64,000 bases of DNA from Azorinus chamasolen (lineage: Eukaryota > Mollusca > Bivalvia > Cardiida > Solecurtidae). Location of the stretch: positions 56,259,640 to 56,323,639 of the forward strand of contig OY755239.1 of assembly GCA_963576725.1 (NCBI GenBank), read 5' to 3'. Shown here piece after piece: positions 1-10,949 of this stretch. The notes below the pieces were generated by a model. It saw only the letters and a program-made list of their open reading frames with translations. It was not told where the DNA came from and searched no databases. Position numbers and translations under genes: made by a program. Each line of letters begins with the position of its first letter. Within the stretch, counting starts at the first letter, position 1.

Positions 1-76
1 TCTAGGAGCGGTCTGATCTAGGTCTATTCTCTTGACAAATGCGTGAAAACAGGTTTATATGAGGGAAAGGGTAAAG
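1..76. mobile_element. PC palindromic element, right end only
   Basis: The window opens inside a PC copy: the right hairpin arm (GTCTGATCTAGGTCTATTCT) is followed by the family's right end GAGGGAAAGGGT. The left part lies outside the window. Confidence 0.6.
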
Positions 77-721
77 GGGTGGAGAGTTGTATCCAACCAT
101 TATTTGTTGAAATACTTTTTTTTGAAACCTTAACACTTTACTCTATAGTTTGTGTTCAGTATTGAAGACAGATGTTTGATTAAAACAGGCTGAATGGGAC
201 CATTTTGCGTTTTTCTCAGCCTGCTTTAAGCTACCGTCTACTGTGATATAGAAATATTTCTTATGGCGCATATTCATGAATGTATCAAGTGGAACTATTT
301 TTGAGTGGAGGAATGGATTAACGCACTATAATGAGTACCTATGGAGTAACGGGTTGAACTGGGTATCATTCGACGAAGAGATGCAAACAGTTGATTAAAT
401 AATTATAAAGTTCGAAACGCATCTACACTAATACACTAATACACCGCATCTACACTAATAATCTATACTGTTACAGCTATTCTTGTTTGACCGACCATGT
501 AGTGCAGCTACAAGATTTAAGTTGATATCAGAATTAAGATGAAAACTATTGTAGCTTATTGTATTATAATTTATTTTGAAACGGTGCAAAGCAGTCGCCT
601 GCATAAATCATTACTCTGTATAAAAGAGCCACCTGAAATAACAGATAGCCAAATATTGGTATGTCGTTGTCTTTCAGATGAGTTCAAAGCTGCGATCGTA
701 ATGTTATTCATTTAAGTCATA
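77..721. other. No recognisable gene
   Basis: AT-rich sequence. A small imprecise tandem of CTACACTAATACAC lies at about 420-465. No long frame and no transposon ends were found. Confidence 0.5.
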
Positions 722-860
722 TTAACCCTTTTCATGCTAGTAGCATATATTGACGCAATTTAAAAACAGTGCAGACCCAGATCAAACAGCTCTTAGAGGC
801 TGTATGACCAGGGTGTGCATTGGTTTCTTATAGGATCTGTCAAGCATAAATTGCCATTCG
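722..860. mobile_element. Degenerate TTAA-type palindromic element
   Basis: Starts TTAACCCTTTTCATG and carries a diverged core: GTGCAGACCCAGATCAAACAG on the left, a weak mirror on the right around 800-815. The right end is not clear. Confidence 0.4.
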
Positions 861-939
861 TCCTGGGGAAATTATTACTCCATTACCAATATAAAAGTTG
901 AAATGATAGATAGCCATACGTAATCCATTCATATCTGCG

Positions 940-940
<1 letters not shown>

Positions 941-980
<40 letters not shown>

Positions 981-1117
981 TGGGGGAGAGACACACACAC
1001 ACACAGAGACAGAGACAGAAAGAGAGACACACAGAGAGACAGATAGATAGGGACAGCCACAGACAGACAGACAGACAGAGAGGGAGAGTAAGAGGTGGAA
1101 GAGACGGACAGAGAGAG

Positions 1118-1201
<84 letters not shown>
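941..1201. repeat. (GA)n microsatellite cluster
   Basis: Pure GA runs at about 943-978 and 1119-1201 enclose a compound stretch of CA, GACA and GATA units. Both strands read as open frames of alternating Arg/Glu or Ser/Leu, which are artefacts of the repeat. The run stops where a PD fragment begins. Confidence 0.97.
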
Positions 1202-1203
<2 letters not shown>

Positions 1204-1351
1204 AGTGACTGCTTAATGCAGGTTGAAAGCCATGCAGAAAGCTTATATAGGAGCTTTCTACATGATTTGCACTCTATATTAAGGTACCACCTGCCTTACA
1301 TAAATATAATGATATTTATTGCAGTGTTCGATCTGTCGACGTTTTACTGTA
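1202..1351. mobile_element. PD element, left part missing
   Basis: Begins at the inner PD motif GTGACTGCTTAATGCAGG, passes through the hairpin GAAAGCTTATATAGGAGCTTT and ends with the TA-type terminus GTTTTACTGTA. The GA microsatellite sits where the left end should be. Confidence 0.6.
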
Positions 1352-1589
1352 TAATTAATGTAAAGTATGAACAGAAAGTATCCCCACAAAAGAACACTTT
1401 ATTCTAATTACATGTAATTTAGAATTGAAGAATACTGAATATGTCCAAATGCAGTTCTTAGTCATGAATTCTTCTTGGGTGTGGAAGCCGAAGATACCCC
1501 TTATCATATGACGGGGCTTGTCATGCAGATTTAAACTGGACAATTTGCACAAAGTCATCAGCAGTATGGAAAGAGATAATGCCAGACTG

Positions 1590-1680
1590 GCTAACTACAG
1601 TGAACCCTTGTTACAACTGAGGTGTTTGTTCCCAGACATTGTGCTGGTATAACGAGGTGGCCGTTATAACGGGTTTAAAT
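1590..1680. mobile_element. TA-type terminal-repeat fragment
   Basis: TACAGTGAACCCTTGTTACAAC on the left is matched by the inverted GTATAACGAGGTGGCCGTTA region on the right. It resembles PD-like TIRs with a shortened middle. Confidence 0.35.
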
Positions 1681-1696
1681 ACGAAAGGAACCATAT

Positions 1697-1697
1697 G

Positions 1698-1745
<48 letters not shown>

Positions 1746-1790
1746 GGGGAGAGAGACGGAGAGAGAGGGAGAGACGGAGAGAGAGAGAGA
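1697..1790. repeat. (GA)n microsatellite, compound
   Basis: About 45 bp of GA is followed by GACGGAGA-type variants. Frames through it are Arg/Glu runs with no gene character. Confidence 0.95.
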
Positions 1791-2223
1791 TTTTGACGTC
1801 CCTTCTGGCCTTGTGATTGCATATCATTGTAAATGTTTATTTGGGGGAGAGGACTTCTTAGAAACAACAACAATTGTACACAGAGAGAGGGACAGGGACG
1901 GTGAGGAAATATATTATGGGCTTATTAATTATGTATCAGACAATAACAAAGTCTAAAACATGATAAATATTTCATTTTAATACAGTGCCCCTGTATTGAT
2001 TCACAGGTGCTCGTAGCATGCTATGTCTCCACGACAACAACAGACAAATTCAATATAACTGGTCTATAAGGCCTTGTCCGATCTGATAGCATGGATGGAT
2101 ATCTTGTATTAACAATTTCTTAAAATAATACTTACATGTAAAATAACATTGACTGGTTTTAAACCTAACGTCAAACCCTCACCGACATCAATTATTATTT
2201 CAAGCTTATAGAGATTGTTTTAT
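1791..2223. other. No recognisable gene
   Basis: AT-rich sequence with no transposon ends or plausible exon seen. Confidence 0.5.
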
Positions 2224-2471
2224 TTAACATTTCCCTGTACTATGTTTATTCAAAATTTCAATACTTACTGAATATTCATGGACAAAAATAGTTATAAATG
2301 AAATATGGAAGGGGGACATTGCAGCTATTTAACAAAGCAAAGAAATATATCTATCAAATTCTATTAGCAAACAGAGTAGACCCTGATCAGACGGCTCCTC
2401 TAAGAGGTCAGAGAAGACCCTTCTCTGTTTGCAATTGCGTGAAAACACGTTCATATGAGGGAAAGGGTTAA
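2224..2471 (+). mobile_element. PC palindromic element (TTAA type)
   Basis: Runs from TTAAC-ATTTCCCTGT to GAGGGAAAGGGTTAA. Reference layout for PC: an asymmetric left part (AATTTCAATACYTACTGAATATTCATGG and following), then a hairpin with GCAAACAGAGYAGAYCC on the left arm and GGRTCTACTCTGTTTGC on the right, then a short right flank. In this copy the dyad CTCCTCTAAGAGG is slightly decayed. TTAA at both ends fits piggyBac-like transposition (inference). It encodes no transposase. Confidence 0.8.
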
Positions 2472-3290
2472 AGTACAATATGAAGAAATTTTGAATACAT
2501 AATACCCATTCATTCTATATTTAATATTGTGGGAAATATAGATGGCCGCTCATCAATTATGAAGAGCAATATCAATTATTGGTGATTGACACGCCTATAG
2601 GTGACAGTTGATTGGATTATGTCTTTTCAATGGGTGGGTCTTAAAGATACTGAACCAATGAGCTGTGACATCTTGATAGTAGCAAAAGAGCGGAAATACC
2701 CGATAGTCTTTCTTTAAAGTTGTCGGAACTTTATTGATGACCAAATAATTAACACAATGATGACCATAAATCAATGACCCCCCTGCGCTGAAACACCAAG
2801 GTAGTTTCCGTACATTGTAGAGCACGCAAAGCGATCATTGTTTTAATGTATGACCAAAACATTTGACCCCCATTATACTGAATTATCGTCCGCTTAAAAA
2901 ATGTAGTCTGCAAAATAAATGAAATAAGCATTGCTTTAGTTCGTTGAAAACAAACAGAAAAATGAGAGTCAGACATATTTGACCCTAGTAACACTCTGGG
3001 GAACTCATCATCTGTTCAGTATACAAACTGTTTGTAAATATTAAGGAAGCCACGCTCGGCGGGCTAAGGGTTGATCTGCATTTTTATTTTTATCTTTTTA
3101 AACTTTCAGGGTCCTATAGAGAATGTCCAAGTTACCATACATTTATTATGCTGAAAGAATTTGCTTTTAAAAATGTTTTTTTGTTTTCTTACCGGGTTTC
3201 CTTCTGTCTTCTTTTAAAATAAAAATCGACTAAATTTTGTTTCCGCGTAAAAACATCGAATTAGTGTTAGTGTATCATTTTCAAAGGCAA
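2472..3290. other. No recognisable gene
   Basis: AT-rich sequence. CGGCGGGCTAAGGGTTGA at about 3057-3074 looks like a PE right end, and GTGACTGCTTAATGCGG at 3291-3307 is a PD remnant at the border of the next repeat. Confidence 0.45.
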
Positions 3291-3310
3291 GTGACTGCTT
3301 AATGCGGTGT

Positions 3311-3424
3311 ACGGAAAAATGCCACTGGAAAAAAAATGCCACCGGAAAAAATGCCACTGGAAAAAATGCCACCCTGATTTGGAAAAATGCCATTGGAATA
3401 TATGCCACTGGAAAAAATGCCACC
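3311..3424. repeat. Minisatellite, unit about 16 bp
   Basis: Degenerate direct repeats of ATGCCACTGGAAAAA, six to seven units, some interrupted (CCTGATTTGG insertion). They give a Lys/Cys/His-rich frame that is not a gene. Confidence 0.85.
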
Positions 3425-3453
3425 CTTTTTTCAAAATTATATTTTATCCTTTT

Positions 3454-3516
3454 TTAAGGCCGCAAATAGGGGGCAAAGGTCCGGGGGCAAGTGTCCGGGA
3501 GGCAAATGTCCGTAAA
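3454..3516. repeat. Short G-rich tandem repeat
   Basis: Three to four units of GGGGGCAAATGTCCGG with substitutions. It follows the minisatellite with a short gap, so both may belong to one mobile element. Confidence 0.7.
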
Positions 3517-3519
3517 CCG

Positions 3520-3725
3520 AAATACCGATATCATGAATATTTATTAAATTTATTTTTAAAATAGCTTATGTACTGAGGCTTATTTGGTATTGGAACAAAA
3601 CTATAGAGTTAGATTCAACATAAATTCATAAGCAAACAGAGAATACCCTGATCAGACGGTTTTTATAAGAGCCATCGTATCCGTGTCTACTCTGTTTGCA
3701 AGCACGTGAAAAGCGTCGATGCTCT
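3520..3725. mobile_element. PG palindromic element, left end unclear
   Basis: Carries the PG interior (ATCATGAATATTTATTAAATT), then core GCAAACAGAGAATACCCTGA and mirror GTCTACTCTGTTTGCAAG. The dyad is decayed. Confidence 0.6.
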
Positions 3726-3819
3726 CAGAATTTTTACTTCTGTTGCCGGGTCATGTCAGACGTGCGGATCTCTAGCTGAAGTGTAACCTAAAGTTTGGTT
3801 GTCGGTGGGTTTCAACCAT

Positions 3820-4062
3820 TTCCCTGTTTAATATTTATGTCGGAAAAGATGACATCATGCTATTTATAAGTTGATTTTTATAATGGTGTATGTACGCGGT
3901 CCATGACTTTTCTTGGTACTTGTAGAAAATGTAGAGTCAGATCTTATATAATTTCACAAGTAAACAGAGCTGGTCCCGATCATACGACTCCAATAGGCAC
4001 CTTCAGATCTTGGTCTACTCTGTTTGCAAAGGCATGGACATTGTTTATATATGGTAAAGGGA
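3820..4062. mobile_element. PG palindromic element
   Basis: Interior GATGACATCATGCTATTTATA, core AAACAGAGCTGGTCCCGATC with mirror CTTGGTCTACTCTGTTTGC, right end GGTAAAGGGATAA. The coding-like frame across it is a by-product of the core. Confidence 0.6.
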
Positions 4063-4465
4063 TAAGCAAACAGAGCAGACTCCTGGTCAAACAGCTTTTA
4101 TTTAAGAAATCTGATCTGAGTCTTATCATTTAAAGGTCAAGTAAACAGATCGGGGTTTCGTCAAATTCTGATAGTGTACAGTTAGTTAAACACTAAGCTT
4201 TAGAAAATTCTTACCGTGTTTATCTAGTTTTGATTTAAATCGAGTTTTTATTGTACCGCGAACCGTGTATTTTGAAAATCGATACATGATTATCTCCCTT
4301 GCGTGACGTCACTTGTGATGCTCGCCTGTCAGGGATCCCATTGAGAGGGAGGAATGTACACAGAAACTTAACCTTTTCCTTTAAATTAACGCCTCTGCAA
4401 ACAGAGTAGATCCAGATCAGAGCCTACAGGAACCGTTTAATTAGGGTCTGTTCTGTTTGCTTACA
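4063..4465. mobile_element. Two isolated PC/PG hairpin cores
   Basis: Cores at about 4066-4125 (GCAAACAGAGCAGACTCCTG) and 4395-4465 (GCAAACAGAGTAGATCCAGA ... GGTCTGTTCTGTTTGC). Termini were not found. Nothing was recognised between them. Confidence 0.5.
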
Positions 4466-4670
4466 AAATTAGATCAAATCCGACTACTAAGTTTCTATAA
4501 ATACCCAAATTATTTTCACACTTTTCCAGACATTACGTCCATGGATTAGCCATAGAAAGTGACACTTAGTTTATCGAGTAGGGGAAACTATTTATGGGGT
4601 GTGATGTTTATTTTAGGTGTGGAATACAACGATACTTAAAATTAAACACATACTTTTTAATTTGTTAATC

Positions 4671-4875
4671 TTAAACCTTCTCTTGAATTTTACCCATGCC
4701 CTGTTGTATAATTACATATAGTTTCGCTGTGTACACGTATTTGACTGTGCAATCACTGCTGTAAATCAACTTGTAAATAGTGCAGACCCTGATGAGACAG
4801 CGGTGATTCGAGACAACTCCTGCAGGTTTTCACTATTTACAGGTATATTGACGTGAATAGCAAGCGAATGGTTAA
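4671..4875 (-). mobile_element. PB palindromic element (TTAA type), diverged
   Basis: Reverse orientation, TTAAACCTTCTCTTGAATTT to AGCAAGCGAATGGTTAA. The core GTAAATAGTGCAGACCCTGA is intact on the left, but the dyad is disrupted by GGTGATTCGAG and the right arm is partly deleted. Confidence 0.75.
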
Positions 4876-4954
4876 AACTTACTTTACCTGTCAGTGAATT
4901 AACACTATTCATAAACTATAATTTAAAAAGAGGATGAGGTTAGAACCAAGACCA

Positions 4955-5030
4955 TTAGCAAATAGTGTAGATTCAGATCAGAGGGACCATTTGGGTCCCG
5001 CCCATGAGTTGGGTCCACACAACTTTTAGA
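4955..5030. mobile_element. PF/PC-like hairpin core
   Basis: GCAAATAGTGTAGATTCAGATC followed by AGAGGGACC-ATTT-GGGTCCC and a weak right arm. No ends visible. Confidence 0.4.
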
Positions 5031-6034
5031 CAGAACCAGACAACTTTAGATGGATTTCATATTTAGGCAAAGTGGGTTCAGATGAAATGGGACGTTCTCG
5101 TTAAGTAACATAGTACTATGTATAAATGTACGTACTTTAGAAAAACAAAGAAATTCCACCAAAATGCAGAAAAATAGAAAATTATTTATTTATTTATTTT
5201 ACTTTAATATTTGCAATACCAAAAATGATGCATTACTTTCGGGAAATCGAGTAAAGGTTGAACTACCAAAATATGTATTTTGTTGGGGAAATGAGAAAAG
5301 GTGGATCTTGATAATAAATGGTTGTCAGTCTTGAAGAATGACTATTTTTTTTTAATATATTCATGTTTCTGAAGCTTGTGAATTATGTTTAAATGACTGG
5401 ACCCACTACAAATAAAAATGTCTATAAAAAAATATTGTCAACACATTAAAATTGTTACTACATTTTTCTTTATCATAATTTTACAGTATACTCGTATGTG
5501 CAATTTAATTATGGTTTGTATTACATGTATATGGGAACAACAGTAAACATAGCCAGTAGAATTTCTCTATGCATGTATGAATGAATGTGTTAAATGGCCT
5601 TAGGCCATATTGTACTAAGCCATATTACACACGAAATGCCCCATGCAGGGTCAGTCTCCAGATGTCAGTTATCATAGTGGCCTTTTGTCAAATACCGAAC
5701 AGGGGACAATGATTATTGCAAGGCCATAAAACCCGCTTCCTGTATATTACGTATTGTTGCATTCCTTTATGTAGCTGTGGTAACTTGTCAAAAGAATCAA
5801 TCATTGCGGTCATGGTGCCTCAAAGTTAGTTTTGGGCAAAATGTAGGTAATAATCAGTAAAACTATAATTATAAAACGCATCCAATGAACAATTCCGTAA
5901 ATTACAGTAATCCAGAATGACTTTTTTCCTATGGATTTATGGTCAAAATTGTCCATGTTCAAAAATTGCAAAAGGATCATATTTATGATAAACTATTTCC
6001 CTTATGAAAAAATATGTGTCAGTAAATCACTTCA
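5031..6034. other. No recognisable gene
   Basis: Long AT-rich stretch with T- and A-runs. No transposon core and no exon-like frame noticed. Confidence 0.5.
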
Positions 6035-6250
6035 CGAATATAAACCCTTCATTCCATGTGCCTGTTTATGCCAATGCAAACATAGTAGACCCAGATCAAA
6101 CGTATTGAAACAAATTTACAAACAGAGTAGATCAAGATCAGAGAGTTTCTGATCAGGTTCTTGTCGATTTGCTTAAGAAATAATATACCGGTAGGTCTGG
6201 TTATACAATTACTGCCATAGCATGTGCTCACATATCATTAACTCTCCAAT
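6035..6250. mobile_element. PG-type element, decayed
   Basis: Two cores in succession: GCAAACATAGTAGACCCAGATC at about 6076 and ACAAACAGAGTAGATCAAGATC at about 6118. The PG interior motif CATATCATTAACTCTCC follows. Confidence 0.45.
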
Positions 6251-6374
6251 TAAATCATTATTTCTTACAAGAATATTCATGAAGAAGATCTAAAGGCTTT
6301 TTTCACAATGTTAACTTTTCAAATAGATCGATCATTAGCTCTGACAGATCAATTAGGATTAGATCAACAAACTT

Positions 6375-6490
6375 TCGCAAGCAAACAGAGCAGAACCTGA
6401 TCAGACAGCTCTTACAGGAACTGTCCGATCTGGATCTACTCTATTTGCAAACGCGCGTGAAGCCGTTTATATAAGAAGAGAAGGGTTGGG
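6375..6490. mobile_element. PC hairpin with right end
   Basis: GCAAACAGAGCAGAACCTGA ... TCTGGATCTACTCTATTTGC around CTCTTACAGGAACTG, then a right end AGAAGAGAAGGGTT. Confidence 0.6.
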
Positions 6491-6552
6491 AAATTGATTT
6501 TAAAGCAAATTAGGTGTCTGCTGCCAGCAGTGCTAAATCGTGTTTATTAATC

Positions 6553-7050
6553 ATTTTTTCTTATGTTAAGTGTACTTTTAAAAGGAGTGTTCTAATTACC
6601 TTACTTAACGAATCTTTATAAGCTTGTCATTGAGCAAACAGGGTAGATCCAGATCAGATTGCTCAGTATTTTGATTTTGGTCTACTCTGTTTGAAATTTA
6701 AGAAAGTTAAGGAATTAGAAAATGGAAAAAGTTTGTGTTTAAGTTAATTGGGGTAATATTATAATAATTTATAAATAATATGGCTAATATTACATCATCC
6801 ATAGCTATTGGATCTATATTACCTGTCACAAAGCTAACATGGTTGAACTAGATCATATAGCTTTAGATTTGATTTGGGTCTACCCTGTTTGAAATAAATA
6901 TAAGGAATCTCCTCCTTGTGATCTACAATGTTTACTTTTATAAGTATAGAGTGTGCTAATTACCTTACTTAATGAATCTTTATAAACTGGTCATTCAGCA
7001 AACAGGGTAGATCCAGATAGCTGTAATTTTGATTTTGGTCCACTTTGTCC
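6553..7050. repeat. Local direct repeat, three related units
   Basis: Unit 1 (about 6553-6698) and unit 3 (about 6929-7050) share TAATTACCTTACTTAAYGAATC and then core GCAAACAGGGTAGATCCAGA ... TTTTGATTTTGGTC. A shorter unit 2 (about 6835-6895) keeps only the right arm ending GTCTACCCTGTTTGAAAT. Confidence 0.65.
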
Positions 7051-7084
7051 AAATATTTGGAGTATAATGATTAATTAACAAAAA

Positions 7085-7198
7085 TAGTGGGGAACTTTTG
7101 TAAGCCTTGGCCATTTTAGTGAGGGGCTTTTGATCGAGGGGCTTCTGTAGTGAGGGGCTTTTAGATGAGGAGCTTTTGTAGTAAAGGGTTTTTGAGTG
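7085..7198. repeat. Minisatellite, unit about 18-20 bp
   Basis: Degenerate repeats of GAGGGGCTTTTGTAGT, about six units. No gene signal. Confidence 0.8.
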
Positions 7199-8037
7199 TA
7201 CCCCTATTCGACATATGAGGCATGGCCAACACATAAATAAGAATGTCTTCCATTTCAAAGAAAGGTCAGATCATGGGATCTTTTTTTCCAAAGTTCAGCT
7301 AGTTATGTATAGGGCGTTCCTGAAGGCCGATTCATTCCAGCTTCTTGTTGTACATTGTATCTACCCTTCGGTATACGGACATTTTCTCTCTAGGACATTT
7401 GTTCTCCTATTTGGACATGGGAGGATAGGGCTGACATTTGTCCCCTTCAAATTTTATTTTATTTTACTTGCTCTACTTGCTCGCAAAGGATAAAAAAGAA
7501 AATACCTACATTGTTCTAAAAACGGACGGTTGATTACACAGGAAATCGGTAATGCAGAAAGAGTAAGGAGCTTTCTAAATTACTTCAATCTGCAATTAGC
7601 TGTCATCTGTTTTAAACGATCGTCAAATCAACATTTTTAAGAATGGTTGTTTACAATCGCCGCCCCTTAACCGATAATCTTTCTAAACCGATATTGGAGC
7701 TAGATGTATCCTGTGTTTAGTTACCACCTTTTTTAAATGACAGCCAATTCAACTGTTTTGAATTGTTATTTTACTTCGCTATACCGGTTTGAGAACCTCT
7801 CTAATCAGGTCATTTTCTCGGTATGGTCACAGGGTTCGTTTTATAAGGTTTTGCAGTAATTTTGTTATTATCAGGGGCAGTTACATTTTTAACGCATCGA
7901 ATATTAGACCACCGGCTTACTTTAAAACTAGAAATTGGCATTTAAATTAAGAAATATGCTTTTAAAAAGAAAGAAAGTTGGCGTACATGTATGAGATATA
8001 TATTTTGCTGTACGTATTTATTAATAAATGATAACTA
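7199..8037. other. No gene; PD fragment and GGACATTTG motifs
   Basis: GGACATTT-type motifs at 7377-7445 echo the GGCAAATGTCC repeat near 3.5 kb. A worn PD fragment lies at about 7530-7640 (TAATGCAGAAAGAGTAAGGA). The rest is AT-rich and featureless. Confidence 0.45.
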
Positions 8038-8292
8038 CAGTATAACCTCTGCAAAGCAACACTCTGGGAGATATAAACTTCTGTATTGTCGTTGTAGAGA
8101 GGTTGTTGCTCATCGGAGTTTCATGGCAACTCTCTCTCAAGAGACAACCCAGTAAGGAATACCTGGGATCTTTTGAATACAAGTGACCGCTTAATGCAGG
8201 ACAAAAGTACTTTTATCCTGCATTAATCTGCCACCTGTCTTAAAACAGACATTTTATTTGTACATGTATCGATGTAGAGAGGTTCCACTGTA
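8038..8292. mobile_element. PD element lacking its dyad centre
   Basis: TACAGTATAACCTCT to GAGGTTCCACTGTA. Inner arms GTGACCGCTTAATGCAGG and CCTGCATTAATCTGCCACC remain, but the central GAAAGCTCC-GGAGCTTTC is gone, leaving only AAAAGTACTTTTAT. It is longer than most PD copies because extra sequence follows the left TIR. Confidence 0.75.
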
Positions 8293-8477
8293 AGTTTTGG
8301 GGATTCATTTAAAGTGTTGTTGAAAGGAGGTGTTTGCTGTAATCTGTACTGTATGCTATAAACCCCTTCACTGTCATTATGACGTAATAATCCACTAAAA
8401 TAGTCACTGTCAAATCATTGTCTGCTTACATGTTTCATCTACTTTTCTTTATAAAAAAATTATGATAGTTTTTTTAC

Positions 8478-8721
8478 TTAACCCTTTCCTCCATAAATAC
8501 TCCTTTCTACGCCTCTGTAAAAGTCACCTGTTGAAACCAATGTGATAAAAAGAGCATTTGCTCCTACACGTATAGGAGTATATGCTCTATTTAACACAAT
8601 GGTTTCAAATTACAAAATTCTAAAAACAATAATTTTATCTACTTAATGCTCCTTTTCGGTAGATTTATTCAAAGAGGTTGGATCCAAATTGAGCCTACAT
8701 GTATGGAGGAATGGGTCTTAA
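8478..8721 (+). mobile_element. PA palindromic element (TTAA type)
   Basis: TTAACCCTTTCCTCCATA to GGAATGGGTCTTAA. Reference layout for PA: left flank TGACGACTTTTGACG, hairpin arm GAAACCATTGTGATAAATAG, dyad GAGCATTTGCTCC-TATA-GGAGC, mirror arm, then CTCCTTTTCGGTAGATTTAT and right end. In this copy the dyad carries an extra CACG. Confidence 0.8.
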
Positions 8722-8737
8722 GAAACTTTAATATAAG

Positions 8738-8810
8738 TGTCAAATGGTTTGGATCCTTATCAGACGCGGCGTCTGATCAGGATCCAAACTGTTTTGCAAA
8801 CATTAGAGTT
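8738..8810. mobile_element. PE hairpin core
   Basis: GGTTTGGATCCTTATCAGACG-CG and mirror GTCTGATCAGGATCCAAACTG. It directly follows the PA copy. No clear termini. Confidence 0.6.
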
Positions 8811-10137
8811 TTCAAGTTTGACATGGAAGGCTTTAATAGTAAATACAACTTACAATGGGGAAATTGTGATCTATTTCTAAATAAGGAATAGGTCATGGAA
8901 TTTAAGCAGGCGACACGTTGGTTTACACATATCCGTTTAACGAAAGAATGTGGGTGTACGAGGTCCGTGGTTTGATAAACCATGTACATACTGTATACGC
9001 TTCTTTAATAACATTGATTAATTTAATTCGTATGCCCCTTCACTCCCAGAATTCGGTTGCCAAGACATTAACAACACTTTAGATCTAGACCAGACGTCCA
9101 ATATCTCATTATCAAACCAGAACCAAAAACTGGTTTACATCTATATCTACGTTTTTAGAAAAAAAATGGATTATCTTTTTTAATCCATAGGATGCAGGTA
9201 CATCATGGCAGTGAATCGATTGAGCAGAATCTAAACATGCAGTACATGTACATCAAGCAGAAAGACAAAACATGTACACAGGTACATTTGTACACAGTAA
9301 AATATTAAGCACAAGGGTAATAAAACAACCATACAAGTATTATTCGAATGGCTATTGAAACTGGTTAAAACGTACATTTAAGCTGCCGAACCAAGACTAA
9401 ATAATGGAGAAAACTTCTAACTTTACAACTCACCTGGCTGAATTGATATTAGATGTATTAGTAAATAAAATCCCTCAATTCTTTCGTCTGCCAGAACAAT
9501 ATTTATATACATGTAGATCTATACAGAAATCATAAGAAGACCAGTCAGGACTATTCTCATAACAGAATCAATAGGTTTTGTTGGTCGTTTCCAGTAGATT
9601 TCTGATAATTAAAATTTACACTGATGTGAAACTGAAAACAAAATCGATTGGGAATTAGAATTGGAACCTAAAACATAGAGTCGAAATGAAGATGAATTCA
9701 TTAACAATGTGCACAAACGTATGCAAACCTGATACAAGTTATACAACCTAGTAACTTATTGTGTGTGTTTTGTGTTTAACGGGTGTTCCGTGTTTCTATA
9801 TAAAACATCTTACGTATTGAACAACAAATAATTGAAATAGAAAGCATACTAGAATATCGCACCCATATTATGCAGAAACGAATCAGACAATTCACGGACA
9901 GGTTATATTCCAGTACAATCAAACGCGCCAAAAATAATGGATGAATTAATTTGTGTTTGCCGAATGCAGAACAGTTTCGGTTTGGAATTAGTCTAAACGA
10001 ACCATTTCTCGAGTGTTTTATTTCATACATTTCATATCAATTTTGCAAAATGTGGATGTATATATTTGTATGTACTTGTAAAGAGAAAGATAAGCCGTGA
10101 AAATGGATATAAAAGGATGAAAAGGATATAAATATCA
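8811..10137. other. No recognisable gene
   Basis: AT-rich sequence with scattered TACATGTA motifs. No exon-like frame with splice borders and no transposon core was seen. Confidence 0.5.
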
Positions 10138-10371
10138 ATCCAGGTAAGGTCCAGCGCGATCCGCAGTGGTACACAGTGGTCCACGATGATACCACCGCGA
10201 CCTGCGGTGATAACGATCGCGCCCGGCGACGAGTGCCCCTGTGGAGGGACCAGCGCGGACCCATCACAACCCGCGCTCGATTGCGGAAGACCGCATATCA
10301 GCGCGGACAGAAATACCCGTGTCCGCGTTGGATAAAATTGCGATGGGCCGCGGAAAACAAAAAGTCCGCGA
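10138..10371. repeat. CpG-dense insert, probable mobile element
   Basis: A sharply bounded GC-rich block in AT-rich surroundings, with many CCGCG and GTCCGCG words and internal near-palindromes (CCGCAGTGGTAC / ACCACCGCGACCTGCGG). Both strands stay open, as expected for CpG-rich repeats with few stop codons, so this is not taken as a gene. Ends were not identified. Confidence 0.45.
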
Positions 10372-10651
10372 GGCTTGTACTGTACATGTACATTTTCACC
10401 ATAATTAGCCTTCAATACAGACACTCAGATCAGGCACCGCTTTTCCAGTGAATGATGGATCTATCGCTATATTGATTTCAAATACCTCCATAATGTAATA
10501 GTCGTAATGTTTAACTTTGTACTTTGAAAACTTTCTTTAACATAGTTACCTTATACTTACTAATACTCTGGGTGCATTATTCTGGTGAGAATACACAACG
10601 TACACAATTTACAGTAAAAAGTCGATACGTTTTAGAAATGAAGAGTTGAGG

Positions 10652-10870
10652 CAGGTATATTGACGACTTTTGACGACTCTGTAAAAGTGACTTTGTAAAA
10701 CCATTGTGATAAATAGAGCATTTGCTCCTATAGGAGCAAATGCTCTATTTATCACAATGGTTTAAAACTACAAAATTCTAAAAGTTTCCTTTTCTCTAGT
10801 TAATGCTCCTTTTCGGTAGATTTATTCAAAGAGGTTGTATCTCAAAATAGCCTATGAGGTAATGGGTTAA
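10652..10870 (+). mobile_element. PA element inside PD
   Basis: A full hairpin with perfect dyad TTTGCTCCTATAGGAGCAAA. The right end ATGGGTTAA abuts the PD motif TACAGGGTGAAAG. The left terminal CCCATTCCCTCA is missing along with the adjoining PD bases. Confidence 0.8.
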
Positions 10871-10949
10871 TACAGGGTGAAAGTAATGCAGAAAGCTACT
10901 AGAGATGCCTTCTCCGTGACTTTCACCCTGCATTAAGTTGCAACCTGTC

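Noticed and set aside
929..1216. Open frames of Ser/Leu and Arg/Glu repeats on both strands
   Set aside because: They are translations of the (GA)n microsatellite; the same holds at 1639-1956 and 18946-19180.
2595..2994. Two minus-strand frames of about 80 codons
   Set aside because: Composition typical of AT-rich noncoding DNA; no domain or splice evidence.
3903..4133. Plus-strand frame as a gene
   Set aside because: It is produced by PG hairpin cores.
7215..7493. 92-codon frame near the minisatellite
   Set aside because: Low-complexity end and no recognisable domain; no splice borders found.
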